A stretch of 64,000 nucleotides of DNA. Origin: Panaeolus papilionaceus. Taxonomy: Eukaryota > Basidiomycota > Agaricomycetes > Agaricales. Positions 12,369 to 22,842 of this stretch are shown in pieces; position 1 is the first letter of the stretch, and each line of letters opens with the position of its first letter. Location of the stretch: assembly GCA_015501605.1 (NCBI GenBank), contig JADNRZ010000009.1, forward strand, positions 248,001 through 312,000, written 5' to 3'. Under the pieces are notes generated by a model. The model did no database searches and was not told the DNA's origin. It saw only the letters and a program-made list of their open reading frames with translations. The translations under genes were made by a program, and so were the position numbers.

Positions 12369-13659
12369 ATGGCCTTACGTTTTTACCTTTTAATCAGTGC
12401 AGCTCTTTGGGGACTTGCATTAGCTGCTACGCGAACCTCTCCCCCATCTGGCTCAATTGTCGTTCGAGCTAGAACTAACACAGCTAGAGAATACAGAACG
12501 GTAGCCTCTGCTGTTGCTTCACTCCCTAATGACAGCTCGTCGAGAAGCATTTTCATTTACCCGGGCACCTACAACGAGCAAGTTTACATAACTCGCTCAG
12601 GGCCCTTGACAGTGAGTGCGTCGGATTTCGTTTCCAGTGCCATCTCTCATGAGAAAGTCTAGATCTACGGATACACAACGGACACCATGGCCTATTCCGC
12701 CAATCAAGTAACCATCCAAGCTGGAGTACCAGCCAGCCAGGCTGGTTCTAACGATGCCAGTGGAACTCTCCGTATTCACAAGAACAACTTCAAAATGTAC
12801 AACATTAATGTAAAAAACACCTACGGACCTGGCGGTCAAGCTATCGCCATCAGCCAGTATGGCAGTAAGGTTGGCTTTTACGCCTGCGGCTTCTACGGAT
12901 ACCAAGACACTGTTCTGGCCAACGACGGAACCCAGGTTTATCTTCGAGGCTATATCGAGGCATGTTGACCTCGAGCCATATTTGTGCGATGAGAGTCATG
13001 ACCTAGTTAGAATTAGGGGGCCACCGACTTTATTTTCGGGAGACGAGGCTTGGCGTATTTTGGTGGCAACACCATTGGCGTGAAAGCCAATGGTTGGGTG
13101 ACCGCCAGTGGCCGTGAGTCCAATGACAGCGGTAGCTGTAAGTCCTTTTCATATGGCTGCTCTAACCCTGAATTCATTTTGTTAATCATGAATTATGTTG
13201 CAGATGTATTCAACCAAAACACTATCATTCAGGCCCCTGGTTCTGGCGCCAACGGTGGTGTATATCTCGGACGCCCTTGGGGAGGTTCGTCTATTTGCAC
13301 TTGCATTTATATCAGTTTTGGCTCAACCTTCCTTGCTCGATCTTTTAGCGTTTGCCAAGTAAGCGATCTCGGTACTTGTCTGTTTATCTTTGCTCACTGC
13401 TTTCTTCAGAGTGATTTTTAAAAACACCGTCATTACAGCACCCATGAACAAGGCTTTGTGGTCCGTTTGGAACATGGGGGATACTCGAACCAGCAACGTT
13501 TTCTTCGCTGAATACAACACTAGTGGCAGCGGTGCCAGTGGTGCTAGTCGCCCAAGCTTCGCACGAGTTCTTTCTGCAAGCGAAGCAAATGCTTATTCGA
13601 TTTCCAGTGCCGTCGGTAGCGACTATGCAAGCTGGGTCGATAGTGCGTATTTAGTGTAA
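12369..13659 (+). CDS. Pectin methylesterase (carbohydrate esterase family 8)
   Basis: Secreted enzyme that hydrolyses methyl esters of pectin, releasing methanol and exposing galacturonate to lyases and hydrolases. Six exons (12369-12611, 12663-12959, 13017-13137, 13204-13284, 13349-13358, 13410-13659) total 1002 nt, 333 residues. The signal peptide is MALRFYLLISAALWGLALA. CE8 motifs are present: GTYNEQV, QAIAISQYG, GYQDTVLAND with a catalytic Asp, ATDFIFGRRG with the nucleophile Asp, and LGRPWGG with the substrate Arg/Trp. The intron after 12959 begins with GC (GCATGT) and exon 5 is only 10 nt; both are needed to keep GATDFIFG and the FAKVIFKNT strand. ATG 12369 is chosen because the signal peptide starts there. 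It sits beside beta-galactosidase genes acting on the same polymer. Confidence 0.93.
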
Positions 13660-14522
13660 GTCAGTTGTAGAGATGTTGATACATATGTCGTCATGTAAAG
13701 TGGTGTCCAAGTTGAAGACTACAAGACATCACCAAGCTCGAGTATGTAGAATTCGATGTGAATACCAGGGATCTCCGGCAAGGCGCAAGGAAAAAGTTTT
13801 ATACCAGCAAAGAAACTGCTGCGGTTTACATACGTCTGTGCATGGCATCTGGAAATCATATTCAGGTGGAGTTGCTTGGAGTTGCATACTTGGGACCGGA
13901 TAAATGAACTGCATATTTTATCAACACATTCAGGGTCGTTCGAGCATCACGATTGTTGCCGGGCTCGTTGCGATTCATGTCAAACACAATTCACAACTGA
14001 TCATCGGTTGCTTTCAACCGATATCGTCGTCCTGTGCTAGCGACCATTTACTCACTTGTTTTCAGATGCACTCCCCCTTGCTTCAAATGTTAGCAACCAG
14101 ATAATATATTCTGCTTATTGGCACCGTACCCTCCCTCATCACTTGGATAACTTGTTATTACCAGGGAAAAATACATTCATTGCTTGTTCTTTACCCCCAT
14201 CTTTTTTGAGTTCCTTTCTCTGTCTCTCCTTTCTCTTTTCCCTCCCATTCTTTTCTTTCTCTTCTCTTCTCAATTCCATCCTAACGCTGGCAGTCGTTGG
14301 GTCACGGGCACAGTGTTGCTTCGCCTCGCCACACCGCGACCCCTTTTTTTTGCCCTGCTTCCGTTAGGAGACGTTTCGTTCAACTCGATGTCCAGACTCA
14401 TTCCAGTTATTGAGATTACTTTCTTCCTGCGCCATTATACTTGGGGTTTCGCCGTGGCAGCTATGAAGTGGGGTGGTTTATCATTTGCGATCTTGCTCAA
14501 CCCATGGAGAGAGGCGACATCG
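13660..14522. other. Intergenic with pyrimidine-rich tract
   Basis: A strongly CT-rich stretch (about 14180-14290) precedes the protease gene, a common feature of fungal promoters near transcription start. Open frame continues through it, but the composition suggests leader, not protein. Confidence 0.45.
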
Positions 14523-16815
14523 ATGAGTATGACCTTCATGATCACGACAATAATTATGTCTTTGGTTATCTGTCCAGCAATCGCGCATCCGACTTTGATA
14601 ACTCCAACATCTCATTTAAACAGGAGAGGAATCCCTACAAGCGGTGGGCTGGACGTCCCTATAACCCTGCGGCCAATGCCCTCTAAACACCGATTAGACA
14701 AAAGGGAACATCTATCTGGTTCAGTGGGAACAGGTAACAACGTGGATCTGTAAGTTTGGAGCTTCATATCTAAGCCCAGCATAATGCTAACATTGTATTA
14801 CTTCCTAGTCTCTACACGGTACCAATCGAGTTTGGCGACAAAGTAATGGCAGTCAACCTAGGTATTCATACTCTTCGAGTCTGAAGTCATATATGATCAC
14901 GTAGTTGACCATTGTAAAATTTGTGATCTCTAGACACAGGATCCAGCGACCTTTGGGTTATATCGGACACTTGCTCTATCAACTCCTGTGAAGGTTCCGA
15001 CGCCCCTCGGTACCCAACAGATGACATACGGGCAACAGGTGCAGATGTGGAGCTATATTATGGCGATTCGAACACAGGCACATTCGCGGGAGGCAGTGTA
15101 GCGCTCGAAACAGTGTGTTTAGCTGGCATGGCTATGCGTGATCAGCAATTCCTTATCGCCAACGACACTACGAATGAGATTGTGCAGTTCGAAACATCTG
15201 GTATACTTGGTTTGGGCTTCCCAACAGCAAGGTGATCTTTATCTTTTGATTCGACGCACAAGTATGGCTAACAGAGTTTCCCCGTAGTCGCGTCCTGGAG
15301 GTAACGACGAAGACGAGGGTAAGTGCTATTGGAAAGTCGAGCTCAAGTGCTCATATTGATGGAATTTCGAACAGCCCGATGACTCCACTGATGGTATGCT
15401 GAGTGCCACGGACTCTCATGGCCCTTTGATTCCTCGAATGGCCTTGACAGGTGCCTTAGAGCTGCCTATGTTCACGGTATGGACTACAGGCTGCGATGGT
15501 ACGAATGAAATCTCATCTACTTCTCAGGTTACTCTGCAAAGAAACACTATCGACCTCAGTGGTGAGGGCCTGCTCACTATTGGCAAGCTTCCGGACGGAA
15601 TAGACAAGTCGTCGTTGACTTGGGTGCCCGTCAGGCTCTACAGTCCTGAGGAAGGAGGAACGGTCCCTCCCACTTATGCACCTGATGAGGTAAGAGAGTC
15701 GCAGCTTGGGATGATATAAACCGCTGAGTATAAATTGTCTTATTTATTATGCAAGATTTACCCATAGTAAGTGCTCTCCGTTCGAAGCTTGAGCCGATGC
15801 TTACACCTAGCCCTCAGCCGCTGGGAAATAGACATTGAAGGAGTATACATCGACGGAAAACGTCTCCCAGATTCACGGATTCCAGCTAATGGTGTCGATT
15901 CGCGACGGACCTCGGCACTCCTCGATACAGTAAGTCTTGCTCCTGAATAACAATAACTAGCAGCCTGCTCACTTGGATGGATAGGGAAATTCCCTCCTTC
16001 GTGGACCAGTTGACGTCGTGAATAACATCCTTGGAACCGTATCGCAGTCATTCAATCCTAAAGCGCAATACCCCATCGCAACTCTGCCATGTAACATCCC
16101 TCGGACACTGGCATTCAAGATAGGAGGAAATGTGGGTACTGTGCCTTATTTTCCAAATGCATCGTTCTAACTTGAATCTCTAGATGTTTCCTATTGACCC
16201 TCGTGATTTCATCGGACAGTTGCGCACCGGGGATGCAGTTACATGTCAGGCGGACAACCTAGTGTCGACCGATGCCCCGTCGTTTGGGTCACTCTTCAGA
16301 TGGAGTCTTGGTGCTCCGTTCTTTAGATCGTGAGTAGAAGGATGTAAGCCTGTTTTAAAAGTTAATCGTCCATCAGAAATATGGTTGCATTCTACTATGG
16401 TAACCTCACCCATCCCTCGGTGGACCCACCTCGCATCGGCATTCGGTCAAACGTACCTGCAAACGCTGGTGACCTTCTTCAGCAGGCTGTGAAGACTGCT
16501 CTCAAGAATGGCGGAAACTTTCCACGTGTGTATCCTCCTCACATATGACATTCTCATATACTGACTAGCCTCATAGACGCCATGCTCCCAGCGCCAACCG
16601 ACAGTGTTTCTGGCAGTCCTGTTTTCCTTAACCCCGATGATGGCAATCACCGGACAGACGATCCTTCTCCAACGAACATAGTTACATCGGGAGCCACCTA
16701 TGCACCCCCTAATCCTACGATCACTTCTGCAGCCAGTGGCTTTCTACATTACAAATTGGTCACCGCGCCGTCGACTCTCCTTGCCTTACTCTTACTTATG
16801 ATTCATTTTACTTAA
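14523..16815 (+). CDS. Pepsin-like aspartic protease (A1), predicted GPI-anchored
   Basis: Eleven exons total 1728 nt, 575 residues. Motif DTGSSDLWV (about residue 94) and second active site LLDTGNS (about 349) define a bilobed A1 protease. The N terminus from 14523 or 14529 is a signal peptide (MTFMITTIIMSLVICPAIA), followed by a propeptide with KR and RR sites. The C terminus is a Ser/Thr/Pro-rich stalk, then a hydrophobic tail ending MIHFT, as expected for GPI attachment and so cell wall or membrane location (yapsin-like). Exons: 14523-14749, 14809-14861, 14934-15231, 15288-15318, 15375-15689, 15756-15766 (11 nt), 15818-15929, 15985-16131, 16184-16329, 16377-16525, 16577-16815. Exon 4 has two in-phase donors, at 15301 and 15319. 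In-frame ATGs at 14388 and 14463 are possible alternative starts. Confidence 0.88.
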
Positions 16816-16862
16816 TTTATTTACATGTGCTTCCGCGAAGTGAACGATGAACAGCATTATTG

Positions 16863-16942
16863 TATTTTAGTTACATGCATTCAATGGACTTTTCCGAGTA
16901 TTTAGTTACATGCATTCAATGGACTTTTTCCGAGTATTTAGT
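16863..16942. repeat. Direct tandem repeat, two copies of about 36 bp
   Basis: The sequence TTAGTTACATGCATTCAATG followed by GACTTTT and CCGAGTATT occurs twice head to tail, with a one-base difference in the T run, and a partial third start. It lies in the 3' flank of the protease, just outside the transposon. Confidence 0.85.
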
Positions 16943-17061
16943 TTATTTATTCGTAGACGATCTGCTGGTTTTCAGTTCTTCCATTTCGCATTGTCCCCGT
17001 CTCTTATTATCCACATCTGTAGCGTATAATACCGTTTGTATGACCACTATATACAGCCTCA

Positions 17062-17069
17062 TAATGGGT
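17062..17069. repeat. Target-site duplication, left copy (TAATGGGT)
   Basis: The eight bases TAATGGGT immediately precede the left terminal repeat and recur immediately after the right terminal repeat at 28462-28469. An exact 8-bp duplication abutting perfect inverted termini marks a transposition event. Confidence 0.95.
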
Positions 17070-17438
17070 CACCTGTGACTCCCAGATGACAGATCAAATT
17101 AGACTGGAACATGCCCTGAGAGTTCCAGTCTTGTTAGAATGATTTTATATGAGTTCACACTACGCTGAATAGCAATGAATATCTCTGGGGACTTGAACAA
17201 CAGCTAGGAGACTGCTGGGCACTGAGCTATAGAGCCACGTCATTGGGAACCGGGATGTTCGGTAGCCGCTCCCTGTTGTCAGGGACTCATCTTGGCCGAC
17301 GTCCCATCATCACCATCAATGTAGTCGCTGTCATCGCTCCCATCATCAATTATATCGTCGTCGTTGTTGTCCACGACGAGCTCAACATATTATCTTCCTT
17401 TGCTCATTTCAGGCCCGTTTTTTTTTGGAAAAAACAAA
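17070..17438 (+). repeat. Left terminal inverted repeat, 369 bp
   Basis: It matches the reverse complement of 28093-28461 base for base as far as I can read, and diverges after ...GGAAAAAACAAA. The same 65-codon shadow ORF appears in both copies. It contains a 10-bp palindrome near the outer end. Confidence 0.95.
17101..17131. repeat. Subterminal palindrome in left repeat
   Basis: AGACTGGAAC (17101-17110) and GTTCCAGTCT (17122-17131) form perfect 10-bp arms with an 11-nt loop, 31 bp inside the element end. The mirror copy is at 28400-28430. It is a candidate transposase-binding site (inference). Confidence 0.7.
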
Positions 17439-17577
17439 AGTAATTTATTATAAATGTATGTAAATAGCTAATGAATAAAAATAAAGAGCATAAACGTTCA
17501 AAAAAGACAATCAGAAAAAATGAACCAGGAAATCCAAAAAGGAAAAAAAAAAAATCGTGCTCAAAGTCTACATAAAT

Positions 17578-20220
17578 TTAGGCTTCGTCCTCAACGCTCT
17601 CCTCAGACTCCGTATCCGTGTCGACAAACTCGTTGCTGACAATGCGACGAGGTTGAGGGGGTAGTTGAGCCTTGGCCTTGTTGATTTTCTTGTGGGAGCT
17701 TGTTTGTTTGGCGGCAGCTTTGACACCAACGGTCTTTGTTGATTGCTTCGTGTTGGTCACGTTATTCAACGCGCGGTGTGGCAGTGTTGCTGGTGTTGTC
17801 TTTTGCCTCTTGGATGGCCTACCCATTTCGTCGTCATCGGCGTCGTTGTCGTCGTTGTTGGTCGACTTTGGCTCTCTGGGGCCCTTCGTGACGCCTTTAT
17901 CTATCCTCGGTTTCCTCTTTGTTCCAATTACCTCTCCTGCTGCACGCCGTTTGGCCAAATCCTTGTTGTGTGCCGTCAGCTGAGCTTTCGATAACCGTAC
18001 CCAATGACATGCACCCGTTGTAAGAGCATTGTGAAGGGTTTTGAGGTCGTCAATGCCCGTTATTTCAGACGGATTGACAAAATCCTTGTATGTCCATCCC
18101 ACGAGCATCACTCCCAACTTACTAACGATCTGATCCTCATAGTTTATGTAGACCATACGGACCCCCTTTGTCCCGGTGATGCTCTCTATTCGGATACAAT
18201 CAGGATGATGAACCACCGGCGAAGGAAGGGCATATCAACTCACCCAGGGAGCCCGAAATGACCTTGGCACACTCAGAGCGCAGTATCAGGAAGGAAACAC
18301 CGGGTTTCTCTACGGTAGTAAATGAGCAAGATGGATGGTACGTGGTTTGATATGCTTACTGTTCTTATTAGTGACGCACCATGCCTCTAGCCCCCTTGTT
18401 ACATCCCACATCGTTTGACCAAAAGCATCTGGCGCGAAGTCCATCGCGTTCGGTGTAGCCAGCCATCTCGGAGCATAGGATTGCGACATGCTGGACCTTG
18501 CAAAGAAGCAAATCGCAGCGATCTCCGTACGTTCACTCATCGTTATAAGCTGGGGTTAATGATGATTTAGTTCACGAACAGCAAATGGCGGAGGTGAAAG
18601 GGCTACCTGATCATGGAACGACTTGATGTTGGCGGACACATCCTGGGATGAGGAGAGAGCACTGGGACGAACGCCTGTTTTTTTCTTGTCACGTTTGTCC
18701 TCCAGTCTCTTCACCAATTCTTTCTCTTGCACTTTCGACAGGTTCTGGTACCGGGGGTCCTCCTTCACCATTTTCTTCAATGCAGGGACTGCATGACGCT
18801 GGTTGGTTTCAAGGCCTAAACATCAAAGATGGCTGTAAATGTCTACTCAAACGCATCCACACAATGCAAAGCACTGACCAGTATTTATTCTCTTAGCAAG
18901 GTCGCTGACTTTGGCATTCTCGATGTTCACCGCCCTGGTTCCTTTGAGCGGTTTCCCAAACTTGATTTTGCTGATGAGTTCTGGCTTTATGCCATGTTTT
19001 TTTGCCAACGCGGCATCCTCCAGCTCCCGAGCTGCCTCGAGCTTGGCATACTCTTCCATGAATGCCGTTTCTCGTGCCTTTGCCAGCTCACGCCCAATGC
19101 GCAGGGTTTTCTCCTGAGCTGGACCCCTTTTGTTATTCTTTTTGGCCTTTTGTACGTACTGGCCATCGGCGTCTGAGTCTTCGTCTTCGGAGCTGAAGGT
19201 GAGCTCGGAGGGAAGGCTTTCCGGCTCATGGGAAGGACTACGCTCGGACATTTCCTCGTTATCAGGTTCAGCACCGTCTTCATCACTGAGGTTATGGAGC
19301 TCGAGGCTGCTGTCGATGTTGCTATCGCGGCTAGCAGCTGTTGAATGGTTGGAAGAGGGGTCGTTCAATGGCTGTTGAATGTCATTGGCAGGTGATGGGG
19401 GACGGCTCAACGGCTGTATGTCGTTTTCGTCCTCTATAATGTGCTCCTCTTGCGCTGGTGATTGTGGTATGTCAGGATCCGGGATAACCTCGGGGGGTAA
19501 AAAGGTGATAGTCTGCGAAGAGGTCCGGATGACGGGTGTGTGAGGTGATTGGTTCCTGGATGGTGCTTGTGCAAGGGGTCCAAAATGAACCCTTGCGTCT
19601 ACATTCTGAAGAACATGGCTGTGAGAGATGTGTGTAGGCTGGCGTAGTAGGGCTTGAGCTGGTTGGCCTTGAGCTGCAGGTTGGATTTGGAGGGGTGGTA
19701 AAGTGAATGAACCCCTTGGCTCGTTGCAGGGGAAGGCGGCGTTGGTAAGCGAATTTAAACTAGGCAGCGTAGGACGGGGTATTCCCAACTGAGGTTGATG
19801 GGCAGGACCTCGGCTAGGTTGGGCGCTTGGGAATGGGTTGGCTGCTCTCATGCCATGCTGGCAGTCTGACCGTGGCAAAGTCGCCATTGCTGGCGCTCCA
19901 GAGCTTAATGCTGCCGGCATTGGTGCAGGCGCTTGAATAGGCGATGGTAATGCGGGGAGGTGAGGCATTGGGGTCCACCTTTGGTTAGGGTGGATGGGCC
20001 TTTGGTTGGAGTGGATGGGGTGGCTGTGGTTGTAGCTGGGTTGGGTGCCATGGTTTGTGACTCCTCTGCCCCATGGCTGTGGGTGGGGTGGTTGTTGATG
20101 ATGCTGGCGGTGAGGATGGATGGTTTGGTTCCACCAACCGTTGTTGCGATGGTGGCTGGGCAAGCTTGACCCATGACTCATGCCTCTCAAGTGGGGGTTT
20201 TCGTCGTGTGCTCTGTTCAT
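17578..20220 (-). CDS. Transposon cargo protein of unknown function, 804 residues
   Basis: Five exons (20220-18879, 18815-18607, 18549-18360, 18309-18244, 18185-17578) total 2415 nt. I do not recognise a named domain. Residues 1 to about 250 are Pro/His/Gln/Asn-rich and probably disordered. Then comes a strongly acidic Ser/Asp/Glu segment (about 270-380) and a Lys/Arg-rich helical stretch. A compact, Trp-containing region follows (about 480-690), with blocks such as SERTEIAAICFFARSS, QTMWDVTRGLEAWCVTN and VYINYEDQIVSKLGVMLVGW. The C terminus mixes basic motifs (GRPSKRQK, nuclear-signal-like) with a final acidic tail. The layout suggests a nuclear, chromatin- or DNA-associated protein; that is inference. 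It is divergent from the viroplasmin-like gene across a 350-bp spacer. Confidence 0.8.
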
Positions 20221-20570
20221 GGGCGGTCAAAGGTAGCTCAAGTGCTGGGTGGGATTTTGGTTTTTTTTTTGGGGGGGGACGGGTTTTTTCTTTTGTGGGC
20301 ACTCAGTATATAGGGAAGGGGCCTGCCCTAACCAAAAAAAATATTTCAATACTATATGGTGGCTCATAGACTGTTGTATAATGTTACACGTGAGTCGTGT
20401 TTGACGGTATGTGGTTTTTTGTTGAACAAGGGTCCGCTATGTTGAATGCCAAAAATGGGATTATTTTTTCAACCCATCTGCCAATTTTTTTGCCCCACCT
20501 TTTAGTTTTCAACCGCCACCACAACCGTGACCTCCCAACTCTTCTCCTGCCTCCCTCTGCTGTCTCTACC
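20221..20570. promoter_or_regulatory. Shared spacer between two divergent cargo genes
   Basis: Both flanking genes are transcribed outward from this 350-bp stretch, so it should hold two promoters. It includes homopolymer T and G runs near 20260-20290. No conserved site can be assigned by eye. Confidence 0.5.
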
Positions 20571-21944
20571 ATGCATACCTGTAAGTATAGACAGCCTGCC
20601 CGCTTTGTTCCAGCTGCTGACCGACCCATAGTCTCCAAAACTCCAATTTCAAAGGGAAAAGCTGCAGCTCCAGCTCAAGGTAAACTTTTGCAAAGCCACC
20701 TGGTTAGTATTATGTCTGACACGATTAAAACAGGGCGAAATGAATCTTATGGCTGGGAAACCGATGTTGAAAGTCAGTTTGCAATGCCTGTTTTTTTCAT
20801 AAACTGATTGATCCAAAAATTCCATTCATCCAGCTCATGTCGACGACGAGGAAAGCTATTGGTCAACCAGAGACAGATTTGAACCGCTTGAACATGTATC
20901 AGCTCCGCCTCACGAGGAGGCCCTTCATCGCGACTACTGCGAGGTTAATAGGACAAGCGGTAACTGCGCATATGTGGTGTTTGGTCACCACGCCCAGGAC
21001 GGGATTTTCCGCAATTGGTATGCCCTGCATGAAGGCATTAAAAATCGCACTAAATTTTCGACAGGTCATCCTGCATTGACCACTTGAGTAGCACCTATGG
21101 TCCCAAGAAAAATCGCCCATTTTACAAGGGATTCAAGGTTGACGGCGAAGCGGAAAAGGCCTGGAATGCTTTCAAGCAGTCTGGCCAGATTCCGAGGGGT
21201 CTTATCAGGCATGGCGCCGAAATGCCGGTTGCCAGGCCTTCTCCACAAGCAACCCCCATGAGGCCTGCCCAACCCTCAACGCCTACAAGACCTGGTCATC
21301 ATCAGACCATCAACTGCAGTCAGCCTTCTGGTGCTGCACAACGTTTTTTTTCACCCTCGCCGACATCATCCCCATCTCGTCGGTTTGTTTCCCCTCTTGC
21401 CTCTCGGGCGACCACCCCCCTTCGAACCAGAGAGGAAGCTAGCCCCTTCCAAACCGCTTATGCTGGGAGTCAACCCCCCATGGCGTCAACCTCTCAATTC
21501 CCTTTCAATTCACCCAACATTACGACGCGGGGGTCCTCTAAGAACAGCTCAGCTCATCTGCAATCGCCCCAGCAAGGTCCAAAATTCAACCTGCTCAAAA
21601 TGAGTCGCATGACTGAGAGGAAATGGAGAGAGTCTAGCTCTGCAGCGCCGATACCTGATGGCGCCGATGAATATTTTGTAGTCATCAAAGGGTTTCAACC
21701 AGGCGTTTACACAGACATGTATGTATACCGCTACTGTCACACCTTTGTCACAACACTAACAGGCATCCTGTTCTCTAGCAATGACATGCTGGACTCTTTT
21801 CCAGAAACCCCTGCGCAATGCGACGCCTTCCGAGTTACGAGCCGGGAATTAGCACTCAGGATGTTTGCTGAGTCTTTCATGGCTGGGGCAGTTGAGGTCA
21901 TTGAGCCCTTTGATGAAGGGGATTATGAAACCGGTTTCTATTGA
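20571..21944 (+). CDS. Transposon cargo protein with two RNase H1 N-terminal (viroplasmin)-like segments
   Basis: Five exons (20571-20679, 20734-20772, 20834-21017, 21065-21718, 21779-21944) total 1152 nt, 383 residues. Residues about 95-150 read YVVFG..., GIFRNW, a Cys, then FYKGFKVDGEAEKAW. This is the pattern of the small RNA/DNA-hybrid-binding domain at the N terminus of RNase H1 and in caulimovirus viroplasmin (YVVxxGxxPGIYxxW...GxxEAExA). A second, more divergent copy starts at about 313 (YFVVIKGFQPGVYTD) and ends near the C terminus. Between them is a Ser/Pro/Thr-rich linker. No catalytic RNase H domain is present, so binding and not cleavage is expected. The role in transposition is unknown. 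Confidence 0.72.
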
Positions 21945-22842
21945 TATTGACACCGCCTTTTCTTTGAATCATCTATATGCTATCCATCCCTTCCTTCCTG
22001 ATTTCATACTCTCTTTAAAAATCTCAAACCTTTTTGCCCCATGTCCTCAAACACGACAGGATGAACTCTCTTTTTATGGCCGCTTTTTTTTTTCAATGGA
22101 CTTTCTCTAGCACTGTTTTGACCCATGGACAACGTAGCAGAGACACTCTAGCATTGTTGATATGCTTATGGTAGTTAGTTTAGTGCCGTTATCCCTATAT
22201 ACCTACAGATCGCTAGTGTCATGTATGCTTTCTTGTTGACTTATACCAATTCCATTTTTTACCCTTACCCGAATGTTGATTTTAGGGGGAACCCTTGAAG
22301 TTTGATTTTGTGAATTTCATGTGGGAAATTCCATGGAAGCATTCCGATTGGCTGCGGAGCTCCTGGACCGTGATAAATCTCAGACCTTCGAACTTGCCAG
22401 CCTTCAACATCTACTATCTGAGCAGCTATAAAGCTACATCCCCTCTATAAACCAAATGATTTTATGTTAGAAAGTTACTATAGCACACTTTTAGACCCTA
22501 ATTGTGCTGTAAAATCAATGGCAGTGAGTTTAGACAAACATGCATAATCTGGATGGATTTCATTCGAAGTTATATATGCAAAACATCACCTTTGACTCAA
22601 GGTTGATGCTATGGAATGCTTTTGACATATATTCAATGGTCAAAGGCTTGTAATCACATATCATAACAATATCCTGACTTGCTCACCCCATGAAAGGGAT
22701 GATAACAAGTTGGATACAGAGAGTTCGGTTGATCCATGCCTCAGGTATACAACTTCTCGACCAATATTTCTATTTGCCTGTATAATCTCTCCTTCCTTTC
22801 GAAATTCATGAGGGCATGGAAAGATTGATCCATTCATTGAAA
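21945..22842. other. Convergent 3' flanks inside the transposon
   Basis: About 900 bp between the stops of the viroplasmin-like and TET/JBP genes. It is AT-rich with no supported ORF; it may hold 3' UTRs. Confidence 0.5.

Noticed and set aside
17243..17443. 66-codon ORF repeated identically at 28079-28288
   Set aside because: It lies wholly within the terminal inverted repeat, so both copies arise from repeat identity and not from a gene.
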